Origin: CAZAKZ01 sp964485695
Lineage (GTDB): Bacteria > Planctomycetota > JAFGQW01
DNA: 17,197 bases
Direction: 5' to 3'
Assembly: GCA_964485695.1 (NCBI GenBank)
Contig: CAZAKZ010000120.1
Span: forward strand, 1 to 17,197
Part shown: piece by piece, positions 1 through 8,357 of the stretch
Position numbering within the stretch: the stretch's first letter is position 1
Layout of the letters: every line of letters begins with the position of its first letter
The notes under the pieces: model-generated
Database searches by the model: none
What the model was told of the DNA's origin: nothing
What the model saw: only the letters and a program-made list of their open reading frames with translations
Translations under genes and position numbers: made by a program

Positions 1-66
1 GATCACGAAATTAAGTATGGCATTCGTGCTCGCAATGGCATCGGGTTTCTTCCCGTAAGCACATAA
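1..66 (+). CDS. C-terminal end of an unidentified protein (partial)
   Basis: Frame 1 is open from the window edge to a TAA at 64-66 and gives 21 residues ending in RNGIGFLPVST. Only the tail is visible, so no family can be named. The Fic gene starts about 140 nt downstream on the same strand. This could equally be random open sequence; the call rests only on the open frame up to the edge. Confidence 0.25.
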   Translation, partial: DHEIKYGIRARNGIGFLPVST

Positions 67-202
67 AATAAAGATGGTTACGTGCATCCCGAGCTTCTGC
101 ATTTCGGGATCTGAAAATAGCAGTCATAGCTATTTTTGCTTTTCACGGAAAACGAAAATAGCCGCTTTGCTGTCTCCACTCATCGATGATAGACTGCTCT
201 CC

Positions 203-1366
203 ATGAAACCAAGGATATCCGGGTCCGGCCGGTTCGTGCGATGCACAGGCGGGTATGAGGCCTTCATCCCGGACCCGCTCCCACCGGAAATTCACATGAC
301 TCCGAAATTGCTGCGCATCCTGTCGGATGCAGACCGGAGCATTGGGCAGCTTGCAGGTGAGGGACGGAACTTGCCCAATCCCCACCTGCTCATGCGGCCG
401 TTCATCCGGCAGGAGGCAGTGCTTTCGAGCCGGATCGAAGGAACCCAGGCCACCCTCGGAGAACTGCTGGCCTCTGACGCTGGTGCCGAGGTCGACCGAA
501 GCCCCGACGATCTCCGTGAAGTGGCCAACTACGTTGCAGCCTTGGAGCAGGGTCTCGCCCGTGTGGACACACTCCCCCTCTCGCTCAGACTGGTCCGAGA
601 GACCCATGAGACGTTGATGCAGGGTGTTCGTGGCGCATCGGCCACGTCGGGTGAGTTTCGTAGAACCCAGAACTGGATCGGACCGCCAGGCTGTACCTTG
701 ATGAATGCCTCGTTCATTCCGCCGCCCCCGGAAGAATTGATGACCTGCCTGAGTGGTTGGGAACATTTCCTGCACGATCGCTCACTTCCCCCGCTGATAC
801 AAGCCGCTCTGCTCCACTACCAGTTCGAGGCGATCCACCCGTTTCTCGACGGTAACGGCCGTGTAGGCCGTCTGCTGATTCCGCTGTTCCTCATCGAACG
901 AAGGGTACTTACCGGCCCGCTCCTGTACCTCAGTGCATTCTTCGAGACGACTCGGGATGAATACTACAAGCGGCTACGTCGTGTGACGGACAGGGCGGAC
1001 TGGAGTCCATGGCTAGAGTATTTTCTCAACGGTGTAGCCCGGATGTCGGAGGATGCTCTGAGTCGTGCCGAAAGGATCAATGTCCTGCTTGCAGGCTGGC
1101 GTAAAGCTGTGGCCGGAACCGCATCCAGAAATCCGTCCTCCCTGGTCGAACTGCTGGCAGAAAACCCCTTCTGGACCATCAACAGGGCTGCCGAGCGTCT
1201 GGAAATTGCGTATACCACTGCGCAGCGGGCCATGGAGAAGCTGGCGTCCCACAACATCATGACCCAGGTAGGAGAAGCCAGAAGAGACCGTGTCTTCTGC
1301 GCGAAAAAGATCATGGACATCCTGGAAGAGCCTCCCAGGTTGACCCCCGTGGATTTCCGTGGATAG
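203..1366 (+). CDS. Fic family protein (protein adenylyltransferase, class II)
   Basis: This is a 387-residue Fic/DOC protein. Such enzymes transfer AMP from ATP to a hydroxyl side chain of a target protein in the cytoplasm. The catalytic loop HPFLDGNGRVGR is complete at about residues 212-223. An N-terminal inhibitory helix with the (S/T)xxxE(G/N) pattern, SSRIEG, lies at about residues 75-80. This makes it a class II (self-inhibited) Fic protein, so no separate antitoxin is needed. The C-terminal 60-70 residues (NPFWTINRAAERLEIAYTTAQRAMEKL) look like a winged helix, as in SoFic-type proteins of about 370 residues. The reading frame is open back to 74, but the ATG at 203 starts just before the conserved GRFVR...FIPDPLPP segment and gives the usual length, so I chose it; the ribosome site there is weak. 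The DNA just upstream is AT-richer than the rest of the window, which may mark an acquired segment. The target protein is unknown. Confidence 0.9.
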   Translation: MKPRISGSGRFVRCTGGYEAFIPDPLPPEIHMTPKLLRILSDADRSIGQLAGEGRNLPNPHLLMRPFIRQEAVLSSRIEGTQATLGELLASDAGAEVDRSPDDLREVANYVAALEQGLARVDTLPLSLRLVRETHETLMQGVRGASATSGEFRRTQNWIGPPGCTLMNASFIPPPPEELMTCLSGWEHFLHDRSLPPLIQAALLHYQFEAIHPFLDGNGRVGRLLIPLFLIERRVLTGPLLYLSAFFETTRDEYYKRLRRVTDRADWSPWLEYFLNGVARMSEDALSRAERINVLLAGWRKAVAGTASRNPSSLVELLAENPFWTINRAAERLEIAYTTAQRAMEKLASHNIMTQVGEARRDRVFCAKKIMDILEEPPRLTPVDFRG

Positions 1367-1622
1367 CCAGACATCCTCACCCGGCGACCCACCGGCGGCC
1401 TGGCCCGGTTCCGGGCCCTGGAGCTGGCCGCAGTGATCAACCGCATGCGATGCCTGCGGGTGGTGCAGGACAGATCACACGGAGAGGCCAAAACCGCCTG
1501 ATACGGCTCCGTCTCACGCTTCGGTAGTTTTTCGGCCCCCGTACATCCTGTATAATCCAGGATGTCCGCCACCGGGTCCTGCCGGACGGTGGTATGAACT
1601 TCATTGAGATAGGAGGTCAAAC
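1367..1622. other. Intergenic region, possible gene remnant and promoter
   Basis: This gap of 256 nt separates the Fic gene from the secreted protein. Part of it (about 1400-1501) reads in one frame as ...RALELAAVINRMRCLRVVQDRSHGEAKTA followed by TGA. That looks coding-like but matches no family I recognise, so it may be a gene remnant. A TATAAT lies at 1551-1556, suitably upstream of the gene starting at 1623. No good -35 box is visible 16-18 nt before it. Confidence 0.3.
1551..1556 (+). promoter_or_regulatory. Candidate -10 box for the secreted protein gene
   Basis: The sequence is a perfect TATAAT, 66 nt before the ATG at 1623, in otherwise GC-rich DNA. The corresponding -35 position is T-rich (TTTTTC) and does not match TTGACA well, so this is only a candidate promoter. 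Confidence 0.35.
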
Positions 1623-2636
1623 ATGAGAGCGCTCTTTCTACTCACCCTCGCGTTCGGGCTCACGGTTGCCGGCACGGCCGGCGCGGACGAGCTCTACCTG
1701 CCGGACAACCAACCTGCATCCGGCGCCAGCAACGTGATTCCCATGGGGGGCGTCTGGCCCTCCTCGAACACCAATGGCGAGTACACCTACCAGTGGTTCA
1801 TTCCCGCCTCGATCCTGGGCGGCAAGCCTTTCCGCCTCCGGGGTATTGCCAACGCGCCCGTCTACTCCGGCGTCCACACCGCGGCCCAGGCGGAGATCCT
1901 GGCCAGCCACAACAGCCTGAGCACCTACAGCACGATCTTCGCGCAGAACCTGCCCCAGCCCTCGACCCTCTATCCCCTCGGGCCGTGGACCTGGACCGTG
2001 ACCAAGGACCAGTGGGCGCCTTTCCCGCTGCCCCCCACGGCCGCCTTCGACTACAACGGAACCGACAACCTCACCCTCCAGATCCGGTTCAACGGCTCCA
2101 AGTGCTCGCTCCAGAATTCCACCTACCTGGGTTGTCGCAACCTGAACAACCCCAACTCCGCATCGCGCATCTACCTCTACGGCGTCGGCGCCTTCACGGC
2201 CACCTCGGGCCGAAGCTCCACGACCTACAGCAACAAGCTGCGCCTCACCGTGGAATACGTGAGCATCACGGGCTCGGGTGCTCCGCGCCCGGGCGGCAAG
2301 ATCGACCTCCTGCTCTCGGCGCCGGGCGACAACGGACTCCCCTACCAGGTCGGGAGCTCCCTGGGTGTCGGCCCGATCCTGCTGGGCAACCGTAAGCTGG
2401 ACCTGAGCTCCGACGACCTTCTCCTCGTGACCGTGCACGGGTGGCTGCCGTCCATCTTCCAGAATTATACCGGCATCCTGGACAGCTCGGGCAAGGGCAA
2501 GGCGACCATCCTGATCCCCAACGACGCCAAGCTCATCGGCATCACCATTCACTCGGCGTTCGTCACCCTCAAGGCCGGGGAGCCGTTCAACATGAAATCG
2601 ATCTCCCCCACGTACAGCTTCCCCATCACGAAGTGA
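1608..2636 (+). CDS. Secreted protein of unknown function, planctomycete type
   Basis: The coding part is 1623-2636 (337 residues); the feature begins at the ribosome site TAGGAGGT, about 6 nt before the ATG. The N-terminus MRALFLLTLAFGLTVAGTAGA is a clear cleavable signal peptide, so the protein is exported. The body is rich in Ser, Thr, Asn, Tyr and Gly and is probably all beta. Residues about 40-215 look like one module, with two cysteines around the KCSLQNSTYLGC segment. The last 110 residues begin GSGAPRPGGKIDLLLSAPGD and form a second module that I associate, from memory, with secreted proteins of deep-branching Planctomycetota. No catalytic motif is visible. It stands alone on the + strand, convergent with the transglutaminase operon. 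Function is unknown; a surface or extracellular role is inference. Confidence 0.75.
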   Translation, partial: DRRSNMRALFLLTLAFGLTVAGTAGADELYLPDNQPASGASNVIPMGGVWPSSNTNGEYTYQWFIPASILGGKPFRLRGIANAPVYSGVHTAAQAEILASHNSLSTYSTIFAQNLPQPSTLYPLGPWTWTVTKDQWAPFPLPPTAAFDYNGTDNLTLQIRFNGSKCSLQNSTYLGCRNLNNPNSASRIYLYGVGAFTATSGRSSTTYSNKLRLTVEYVSITGSGAPRPGGKIDLLLSAPGDNGLPYQVGSSLGVGPILLGNRKLDLSSDDLLLVTVHGWLPSIFQNYTGILDSSGKGKATILIPNDAKLIGITIHSAFVTLKAGEPFNMKSISPTYSFPITK

Positions 2637-2647
2637 TCGCACCGGGG

Positions 2648-2687
2648 CCCCGCCGGGATCAATCGGATGTATCCCCTCCCGGCGGGG
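2648..2687. terminator. Perfect 11-bp hairpin between convergent genes
   Basis: CCCCGCCGGGA at 2648-2658 is the exact reverse complement of TCCCGGCGGGG at 2677-2687, with an 18-nt loop. It sits between the + strand secreted protein (stop ending 2636) and the stop of the - strand transglutaminase (2659-2661), which lies in the loop. The place fits a bidirectional transcription end, but neither side has a T-run, so it is not a classical intrinsic terminator. Confidence 0.5.
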
Positions 2688-4923
2688 TGCCAGCGGTCGA
2701 CCCTGTCTCGCTCCGGGACCTGTCCGGCCTCCTCAGACCCGCGATCCAGGTATCCAGTGCGCGGCGCTCCTCCGAGGTGAACTCGAAGCCGCCGAACCGG
2801 GCGGCGTAGATCCGCTCCATCACCGGTACCAGGTCCAGTTCAAGCGCCCCGGCCGCCCGCCGGGCCAGTTCCAGGGGCGTCTCGCCCCGGCCGGGCCGGA
2901 TCCCTCGGTGGCCGAGGGCCCGGTAGAACTCCAGGATCGGATTGAACCGCGGGTCCTCCGGGATCTTCTCGGCGCCGGCCCCCGGCTTACTACCCCGGAA
3001 GATCCTCCGCCGCACCACGAATCCCAGCACCAGGACGGCCAGGGCGGCGAGAACGAACTTGAGGATCCCGGTGTCCTGGAGGGTCCGAAACACCTCGAGG
3101 AGGTGCTGGTAGAGACTCAGCTGTTCCTCGGCCGTGAAGGACACGGGCCCGAGGACCGGGGCCTTCCGCAACGAGGCCGGATCCAGCAGGGTGGCCAGGG
3201 GCGGAGCCAGACCCAGGTTGGCCACTCCCCCCTGCGGAGACGGATCCACCATGATCCAGCCGAGGCCGGCAAAGTGCACCTCCACCCAGGCATGGGCATC
3301 CCGGGCCTGGAACCGGAAGCCACCCGGCGCGGGCGTCTCCCTCCACTGTCCCCCCATGTATCCATTGATCACGCGGCAGGGGATCTCTGCATGGCGGCAC
3401 AGAGCCGCCAGGCCGTCGGCAAACCGCTCGCAGTGGCCGGTCCTGGAAGACAGCAGGAAATCGGCGGTGGGATTGCTCCTGTCCCCCACCGGCGGTACGT
3501 CCAGGGTGTAGCTGAAGAAGCGGCTCCGGAGATGGCGCACCAGTGCGGTGAGGCGATCAGCATCGTCCACCGCCTCGGCCGTCAGGCGCCGGGCCCGGGC
3601 CTTGACCTCGTCGGATCGGAGGCGGTCCGGTATCCGGGTGAAGTGTTCCATTTCCGGATGCTCGGCCTCGAGTCCCGCTCTCTTCACTGCCCCGGAGACC
3701 TGCTCCCAGGCGTAGATCATCTCTCCCTCCACGGCGTAGGCCTCCCGGCGCCGCAGCCGCCTCGCGAACTGGAGCCACGCCTCCGGGTGGCCGCGAATGG
3801 GCCGGTTCTTCACCACGCGAACGGGTCTGCCCGGACTGACCAGAAACTCCCCTCCCATGCGGCTCAGGACCTTGACGTGGGCGCCGAAGCCGCACTTCTC
3901 CCGGGACGGCGCCCCCGGCAGCTCCACGATACCGTCCGGACCGGGCGCATGCTTCATGGGAAGGTAGGAAGCGCTCGATTTCCATTTGTGTTCCACGGAC
4001 CCGTCGACCTCGGTCTTCACGTAGTCGTCCAGGACCACGCTTCGCAGATAGAGTCGCTCCGCATATCCGGGCGTCAGCTCCGCACCGAGGCTCTCGAGGC
4101 GGATCCGTACCTGAAAGACCGGGGTGGAGTCCCGTTTGATGGTGCCTCCGGTCAGGAGGTCCATCTCCTGGCTCGGGCCCGACTCCAGGTCTTCCCCCCT
4201 GCCCTCCGATCTCCTGGCCGCCGGCCCGGGCGCATTCCCTGCCTCGGACTTGCCCAGCACGTCCAGAACCTGGGTCAAAGTGGAGAGGCGGGGGACCAAA
4301 TAGAACACGGCAGCGCCCAGGCCCAGCATCCCGGGCAGCAGCACCAGGGTGAGGCCGCCGAGGCGGAGCCAGTACCCTCGCGGCCGGGGGGGGCGGGCTC
4401 GGGCGGATTCGATCTCCCGGGCCGTGGCGTATTGCAGCAGGGTGTAGAGCAGGGCCAGGAAGAACAGGAGCGCCAGGATCCAGGAGACCGGCCGGGCCAG
4501 GGTCATGCCGTAGAGGAACTGGCTGATGGCCACCAGTCCCAGGAGTGCCAGCTCCTGGACCGTCCGCCTCGAGGTCCAGAGCGCCATCTGGGCCGGATAG
4601 AGGATGACCAGGCCGACGACGTGCAGACCCTCGATGGCCTGAGAAGCGGGGTAGACGGCCGGCATGGAGCTGTGAAAGATCTTGATCAGGACAAAGTAGC
4701 CGAACACCAGCACGACCTCGACCCCCAGGAACAGATGGCGCTTGAACGTACGATAGAACAGGCACCCCAGGAGGCAGGTCACCAGGGGCAATGCCACCCA
4801 CACGGGCCCGCGCACCCGGGTCAGGGCCGCCAGACCCACCAGGGTCAGGAGAAAGACCCCCAACATCAGGTTGTGTCGCCACCATGCAGAGGGTCGTTCA
4901 GCTGCCTTCGTGTTCTTTCTCAT
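2659..4923 (-). CDS. Membrane transglutaminase-like protein (TgpA type, DUF3488/DUF4129)
   Basis: The protein has 754 residues. The first about 215 residues hold several membrane segments. After a linker comes a periplasmic or external transglutaminase-core domain with a complete catalytic triad: Cys498 in GHCERFA, His544 in RDAHAWVEVHF and Asp560 in MVDPSPQ. A further membrane segment (about residues 628-648) is followed by a cytoplasmic tail with the DUF4129-like EFYRALGHRGIRPGRGETPLELA region. This order is that of Pseudomonas TgpA. The family cross-links or cleaves proteins through a Cys protease-like mechanism; the substrate here is unknown. It is the last gene of a moxR-DUF58-TgpA operon, and its ATG shares four bases (ATGA) with the stop of the DUF58 gene, so translation is coupled. 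Confidence 0.92.
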   Translation of the reverse strand: MRKNTKAAERPSAWWRHNLMLGVFLLTLVGLAALTRVRGPVWVALPLVTCLLGCLFYRTFKRHLFLGVEVVLVFGYFVLIKIFHSSMPAVYPASQAIEGLHVVGLVILYPAQMALWTSRRTVQELALLGLVAISQFLYGMTLARPVSWILALLFFLALLYTLLQYATAREIESARARPPRPRGYWLRLGGLTLVLLPGMLGLGAAVFYLVPRLSTLTQVLDVLGKSEAGNAPGPAARRSEGRGEDLESGPSQEMDLLTGGTIKRDSTPVFQVRIRLESLGAELTPGYAERLYLRSVVLDDYVKTEVDGSVEHKWKSSASYLPMKHAPGPDGIVELPGAPSREKCGFGAHVKVLSRMGGEFLVSPGRPVRVVKNRPIRGHPEAWLQFARRLRRREAYAVEGEMIYAWEQVSGAVKRAGLEAEHPEMEHFTRIPDRLRSDEVKARARRLTAEAVDDADRLTALVRHLRSRFFSYTLDVPPVGDRSNPTADFLLSSRTGHCERFADGLAALCRHAEIPCRVINGYMGGQWRETPAPGGFRFQARDAHAWVEVHFAGLGWIMVDPSPQGGVANLGLAPPLATLLDPASLRKAPVLGPVSFTAEEQLSLYQHLLEVFRTLQDTGILKFVLAALAVLVLGFVVRRRIFRGSKPGAGAEKIPEDPRFNPILEFYRALGHRGIRPGRGETPLELARRAAGALELDLVPVMERIYAARFGGFEFTSEERRALDTWIAGLRRPDRSRSETGSTAGTPPGGDTSD

Positions 4924-6074
4924 GGCCGCACCTTTCTCGAGATCTTTCGAGGAAAGGAGGGATCGGCCACGTTGACGATGGAGTCGGCTTCGGCCCCAGG
5001 GGGGAAGACGCCGAGGGTTACGTGGATCCGTCTGGCCGTACGGCGGCGGCGCCGGTGAAGGCGCCTCTTCTTCCGCCCCGGCATGCCCGGGCCGAATCCG
5101 GCGAGGAGATCCATGGCCCGAAGATAGGTGTAGGGATGGGTGTCCACGAACACCACTCCGGGATGCCGCCCCCGCACCTCCAGCCTCATCCTCGCCTTTT
5201 CTCGCCGCGCCTGGTCCAGGAGTCCGGCCGTGAACTCCACGGCCCGCTCCACGTAGACCGGCAGCATCCGGGAGGGCTTCCCTGCTCCGTGGACCACCAC
5301 GTCCAGCTCGCTCTCGGCCTGTTGCCGCATCTCCCGAACCACCAGCTTCCCCAGCCGCGCCGTGCTACGCCAGGAGATGTTCCGCATCCGATCCCCAGGC
5401 CGGTGGTCCCTGAGGCCGTAGAACTCGTCCTCCCCGACCTTGGGCATCTCGAAGCCGTCGCCCAGGGTCTTGGCCGGATCCGGCGCGAGGAGTCTATCCC
5501 GGAGGACCGCGGGAGCGGGATGGACGATGATTTCCCGGTTCAGGGGAATGATGGCGTTGCGCCGCACCAGACCGAAGGGGAAGAGGGTGGTGACCCGGAT
5601 CCACTCCACCACGTAAACCCCCCGCCGGGGAATCATGTAGAGGCCGCTGATCCGTTGCCGGTCCCCCCGGGAAAGATACACGAGGACCAGGTGCTTGCCG
5701 CGCAGGAATCCGGGCGCCATGCGCACGCCGTACGCTCCCAGCATGCCGCCGGTCTTCCTCACGTCCACCGTCATCCGGAAGGGTCGGCCCGCCACCACGC
5801 GGAGAGGCAGGTTGCCCCGGGCCTCGAGCCCCCGAAACACGGCCCGGGAGAGCGGTACGGAAAGGATCAGGAGCGGTGCCATGACCGCGGTGACCACCAT
5901 GAAGCCGTTTTGATCCAGGAGGAATCCGGCCGCAAAGAAGACAAGGGTGAAGACCGCGAGGATCTGCCCCAGGCGCGTCAGGTTCCATCGGTTTCCCGTC
6001 GCAGCCTGGAAGCCGCCCCGGGTCGAGCGGAGGCGTTCCCGCTGCCGGTCGATTTCACTTAGGAACCGGAACAC
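4920..6074 (-). CDS. DUF58 domain protein
   Basis: The protein has 384 residues. Two hydrophobic segments lie near the N-terminus (LTRLGQILAVFTLVFFAAGF and FMVVTAVMAPLLILSVPLS). A beta-rich region follows, then the DUF58 signature GLRDHRPGDRMRNISWRSTARLGKLVVRE-type block, and finally a von Willebrand A-like part (ELDVVVHGAG). It starts with GTG, preceded by AGGAGG inside the upstream moxR-like gene, and overlaps that gene by 20 nt. DUF58 proteins almost always travel with MoxR ATPases and are thought to work with them in chaperone-like or cell-envelope tasks. That role is inference from the family, and no substrate can be read from the sequence. Confidence 0.9.
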   Translation of the reverse strand: MFRFLSEIDRQRERLRSTRGGFQAATGNRWNLTRLGQILAVFTLVFFAAGFLLDQNGFMVVTAVMAPLLILSVPLSRAVFRGLEARGNLPLRVVAGRPFRMTVDVRKTGGMLGAYGVRMAPGFLRGKHLVLVYLSRGDRQRISGLYMIPRRGVYVVEWIRVTTLFPFGLVRRNAIIPLNREIIVHPAPAVLRDRLLAPDPAKTLGDGFEMPKVGEDEFYGLRDHRPGDRMRNISWRSTARLGKLVVREMRQQAESELDVVVHGAGKPSRMLPVYVERAVEFTAGLLDQARREKARMRLEVRGRHPGVVFVDTHPYTYLRAMDLLAGFGPGMPGRKKRRLHRRRRRTARRIHVTLGVFPPGAEADSIVNVADPSFPRKISRKVRP

Positions 6075-7035
6075 CCTCCACCACCTCCTGGATGAGTTTC
6101 TCCGCGGCCAGGGAATCGAATCCCAGACCGTTCCGGAACACGACCCGGTGAGCGCAGACAGGCAGGGTCAGCGCCTTGACGTCGTCGGGAATCACATAGT
6201 CGCGCCCCTGGATCAGGGCCCGGGCCTGAGAGGCGGTGGCCAGCGCCAGGGCAGCGCGCGGGCTGAGCCCCACCTCGATCTCGTCGTGGTCGCGGGTGGC
6301 GGCGACAATATCCATGATGTAATCCTCGAGGGACGCGTCCACCCGCACGGCGCGCACGCGGTCCTGGAGCGCCAGGATCTCTTCCGTACCCAGCACGGCC
6401 TGCACCTTCGGGAGGGGATCCGAGATGCGCCGGCTCCGGAGTACTTCCCGCTCGCTTTCCCGGTCCGGATATCCGATGCGGATACGCATCAGAAACCGGT
6501 CCAGCTGGGATTCGGGCAGCGGGTAGGTGCCGAGGTATTCCAGTGGATTCTGGGTGGCCACCACCAGGAACGGGGTCGGCAGGGGTCGCGAGATGCCGTC
6601 CACCGAGACCTGGCCGTCGTTCATGGCCTCGAGCAGGCAGGACTGGGTCCGGGGCGTGGTGCGGTTGATCTCGTCGGCCAGCACCACGTTGGAGAAGATG
6701 GGACCGGGCTGGAACACGAAGGTGCTCCTGTCCGTCTGGTAGACGCTGACGCCGAGGACGTCCGAGGGCAGCAGGTCGGCGGTGAACTGGATCCGGCGGA
6801 ACTCGCCGTTGATGCTGGCTGCCAGGGCTCGGGCCAGGGTGGTCTTGCCCACCCCCGGGATATCCTCCAGCAGCAGGTGGCCGCGGGAGACCAGAGCAAT
6901 GAGGGCCAGCTCCACCACCTCCGGCTTCCCGAGCAGGACCCGGGTGATGTTGTCTTTCATCCTGGCCAGCGCCCGGCCGTCGGTGGAATGGGGCGGAGGG
7001 GTCAGGTCCGGCTGAGTACCTCGGTTCTCATCCAA
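6055..7035 (-). CDS. MoxR family AAA+ ATPase
   Basis: The protein has 326 residues, the usual length for the family. Walker A is EDIPGVGKTTLA (about residues 57-68). Walker B is NVVLADEINR (DE at 121-122). The sensor-like VVATQNPLEYLGTYPLPESQ segment and the C-terminal lid with GLSPRAALALATASQA are all present. MoxR ATPases act as chaperones that remodel partner proteins using ATP, commonly together with DUF58/VWA proteins. The start is a TTG with a very good ribosome site (AGGAGGT at 7045-7051, 9 nt spacing), which decides the start over the nearby out-of-frame ATG. It is the first gene of the operon with DUF58 and TgpA. The long inverted repeat 7092-7255 lies directly upstream. Confidence 0.95.
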   Translation of the reverse strand: MDENRGTQPDLTPPPHSTDGRALARMKDNITRVLLGKPEVVELALIALVSRGHLLLEDIPGVGKTTLARALAASINGEFRRIQFTADLLPSDVLGVSVYQTDRSTFVFQPGPIFSNVVLADEINRTTPRTQSCLLEAMNDGQVSVDGISRPLPTPFLVVATQNPLEYLGTYPLPESQLDRFLMRIRIGYPDRESEREVLRSRRISDPLPKVQAVLGTEEILALQDRVRAVRVDASLEDYIMDIVAATRDHDEIEVGLSPRAALALATASQARALIQGRDYVIPDDVKALTLPVCAHRVVFRNGLGFDSLAAEKLIQEVVEGVPVPK

Positions 7036-7396
7036 AATCAGAGCACCTCCTGGACGCGGGGCCGGATCAGGCCGCCGGTTTGCTGGTCCAGGCAGCCTGT
7101 GGATAAACTCTCGCGGCCCCCAATCGGTCCTTTTCGGCCAGGTTCGTCCATGTCGGATTCATCGATACTTTCCTTTGTATCGACTCATCCGACGAGGACG
7201 AACCTGGCCGAAAAATCCTCGATTCTGGGCTCGCGCCAGTTTATCCACAGGCTGCTTGGCGGGGGATTCGAGGATCCATGGTACAAGGGTACCGAATATT
7301 TGGACACCCTTCCCGGGAAACCTGAATTATCTTTCCGATCCTGCACAGGCTGTTTCCCTGCACGGTTCCTGTTGCTACAGAGATGGATACCGGGCC
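7036..7396. other. Intergenic region between divergent moxR-like gene and murQ
   Basis: This gene-free stretch of 361 nt lies between two divergently read genes. It contains the ribosome site of the moxR-like gene (7045-7051, - strand) and the large inverted repeat described separately. About 140 nt of AT-richer DNA lies before murQ. There TTGGAC at 7300-7305 and an AT-rich GAATTAT at 7324-7330 could be a weak murQ promoter. I see no open frame in it that looks like a gene. Confidence 0.6.
7092..7255. repeat. 164-nt imperfect inverted repeat (MITE-like) with DnaA-box words in both arms
   Basis: The outer arms pair perfectly over 18 nt (7092-7109 with 7238-7255). An inner block pairs perfectly over 19 nt (7131-7149 with 7196-7214). 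Further pairing is TCGGAT 7153-7158 with 7187-7192 and TCGATAC 7162-7168 with GTATCGA 7177-7183 around an 8-nt loop (TTTCCTTT). The segment between the outer and inner blocks pairs imperfectly. Each outer arm contains the DnaA-box word TTATCCACA, at 7241-7249 on the + strand and 7098-7106 on the - strand. Such a long two-armed repeat between divergent genes is best explained as a small non-autonomous mobile element. I could not see a convincing target-site duplication. Confidence 0.75.
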
Positions 7397-8314
7397 ATGA
7401 ATACAAAGAAATCGGAACTACGAGCCCCGGAGGGCAAAGGTTTGGACCAATTGCCGGCCGAGGCGGTTGTGGGCCGAATTCTGGACAGCGAGGCCCGGGT
7501 CCGGACGGCGCTCCGCAGGGCAGCGCCCGCCCTGACCGCAGGTGCCAGGCGCATCGCCCGGACCTACCGGGCCGGAGGCCGCATCGTGTTCGTGGGCGCC
7601 GGTACCTCCGGCCGCCTCGGCGTTCTGGAGGCGGCCGAATGCCCCCCCACCTTCGGCACGGATCCGCACCGCATCGAGGGCGTCATGGCCGGAGGCCGGG
7701 CTGCGCTCACCCGGACCGCTGAAGGCCGGGAAGACTCGATCCGGGCCGGCTCCGCAGCCGTGGCTAGGCAAGGCCTGGGCCCGGGCGACCTGATGGTGGC
7801 GCTCAGTGCCTCGGGAACGACTCCCTACGTGCTGGGGGCCGCTCGGGCCGCCCGGAGACGCGGTGCAGACACCCTGGCCGTCACCTGCAATCCGGGAGCC
7901 CCACTCCTGGAGGCCGTGGACCTGGGCGTGGTTCTCGATGTGGGACCCGAGGTGGTGGCGGGATCCACGCGCCTGAAAGCGGGCAGCGCCACCAAGACCG
8001 CCCTGGGGGCCATGACCACCACGGCCATGACCTTGCTGGGTCGCGTCCACGACGGATACATGGTGAGCCTCACCCCCACCAGTAAAAAGCTCCGGTCCCG
8101 GGCCCGCGGCATCGTCTCGAACCTCGCCGGCGTGGACGAGGCAGTCGCGGCGCGGCTCCTTGAAAGAACAGGATACGACGTGCGCCTGGCCGTCCTGGTC
8201 GGCCGCTCAGGCGGCACCCTCCGGGAAGCCAGGCGCTGCCTCGAAAAATACGGCGGTCACCTTGGCCAGGCCCTCTCCTCCGGGTACCCTAGGGAATCGG
8301 GTCCGGGGAAATAA
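7397..8314 (+). CDS. murQ: N-acetylmuramic acid 6-phosphate etherase
   Basis: The protein has 305 residues, matching the family's usual length of about 300. It is a SIS-fold cytoplasmic enzyme that removes D-lactate from N-acetylmuramic acid 6-phosphate to give N-acetylglucosamine 6-phosphate in cell-wall recycling. Conserved parts are GAGTSGRLGVLEAAECPPTFG (residues 67-87), with the catalytic Glu81, and GVMAGG (95-100). EGREDS follows, with a second conserved acid at Glu112. Also present are LSASGTTPYVLGA (137-149), the sugar-phosphate loop, and AGSATKTALGAMTTTAM (195-211). The frame is open back to 7175, but that would place the start inside the inverted repeat. The ATG at 7397 gives the normal N-terminus. 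The gene is 43 nt upstream of the DUF1573 lipoprotein and may be co-transcribed with it. Confidence 0.95.
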   Translation: MNTKKSELRAPEGKGLDQLPAEAVVGRILDSEARVRTALRRAAPALTAGARRIARTYRAGGRIVFVGAGTSGRLGVLEAAECPPTFGTDPHRIEGVMAGGRAALTRTAEGREDSIRAGSAAVARQGLGPGDLMVALSASGTTPYVLGAARAARRRGADTLAVTCNPGAPLLEAVDLGVVLDVGPEVVAGSTRLKAGSATKTALGAMTTTAMTLLGRVHDGYMVSLTPTSKKLRSRARGIVSNLAGVDEAVAARLLERTGYDVRLAVLVGRSGGTLREARRCLEKYGGHLGQALSSGYPRESGPGK

Positions 8315-8357
8315 CCCCGGATTGGATCAGAGAATCGAAGGAGTATCGATCCCGGTC

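Noticed and set aside
1400..1501. Short coding-like stretch between the Fic gene and the secreted protein
   Set aside because: Reads acceptably in one frame but has no start, no ribosome site and no recognisable family; noted only as a possible remnant.
2908..5058. Very long open frame on the + strand opposite the transglutaminase gene
   Set aside because: It is a GC-driven shadow: its translation is rich in Gly, Pro, Gln, His and Arg without any domain, while the - strand frame has a full catalytic triad and membrane segments.
7092..7255. Replication origin, from the two DnaA-box words
   Set aside because: Only two boxes, both explained by one inverted repeat; no box cluster, AT-rich unwinding region, dnaA or dnaN gene nearby.
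7092..7255. Terminator role for the long inverted repeat
   Set aside because: Both flanking genes are read away from it, and the stem is far longer than a terminator.
5947..7722. Long + strand open frame across moxR and the inverted repeat
   Set aside because: Antisense shadow of the moxR-like gene, running on through non-coding DNA; no family motif.
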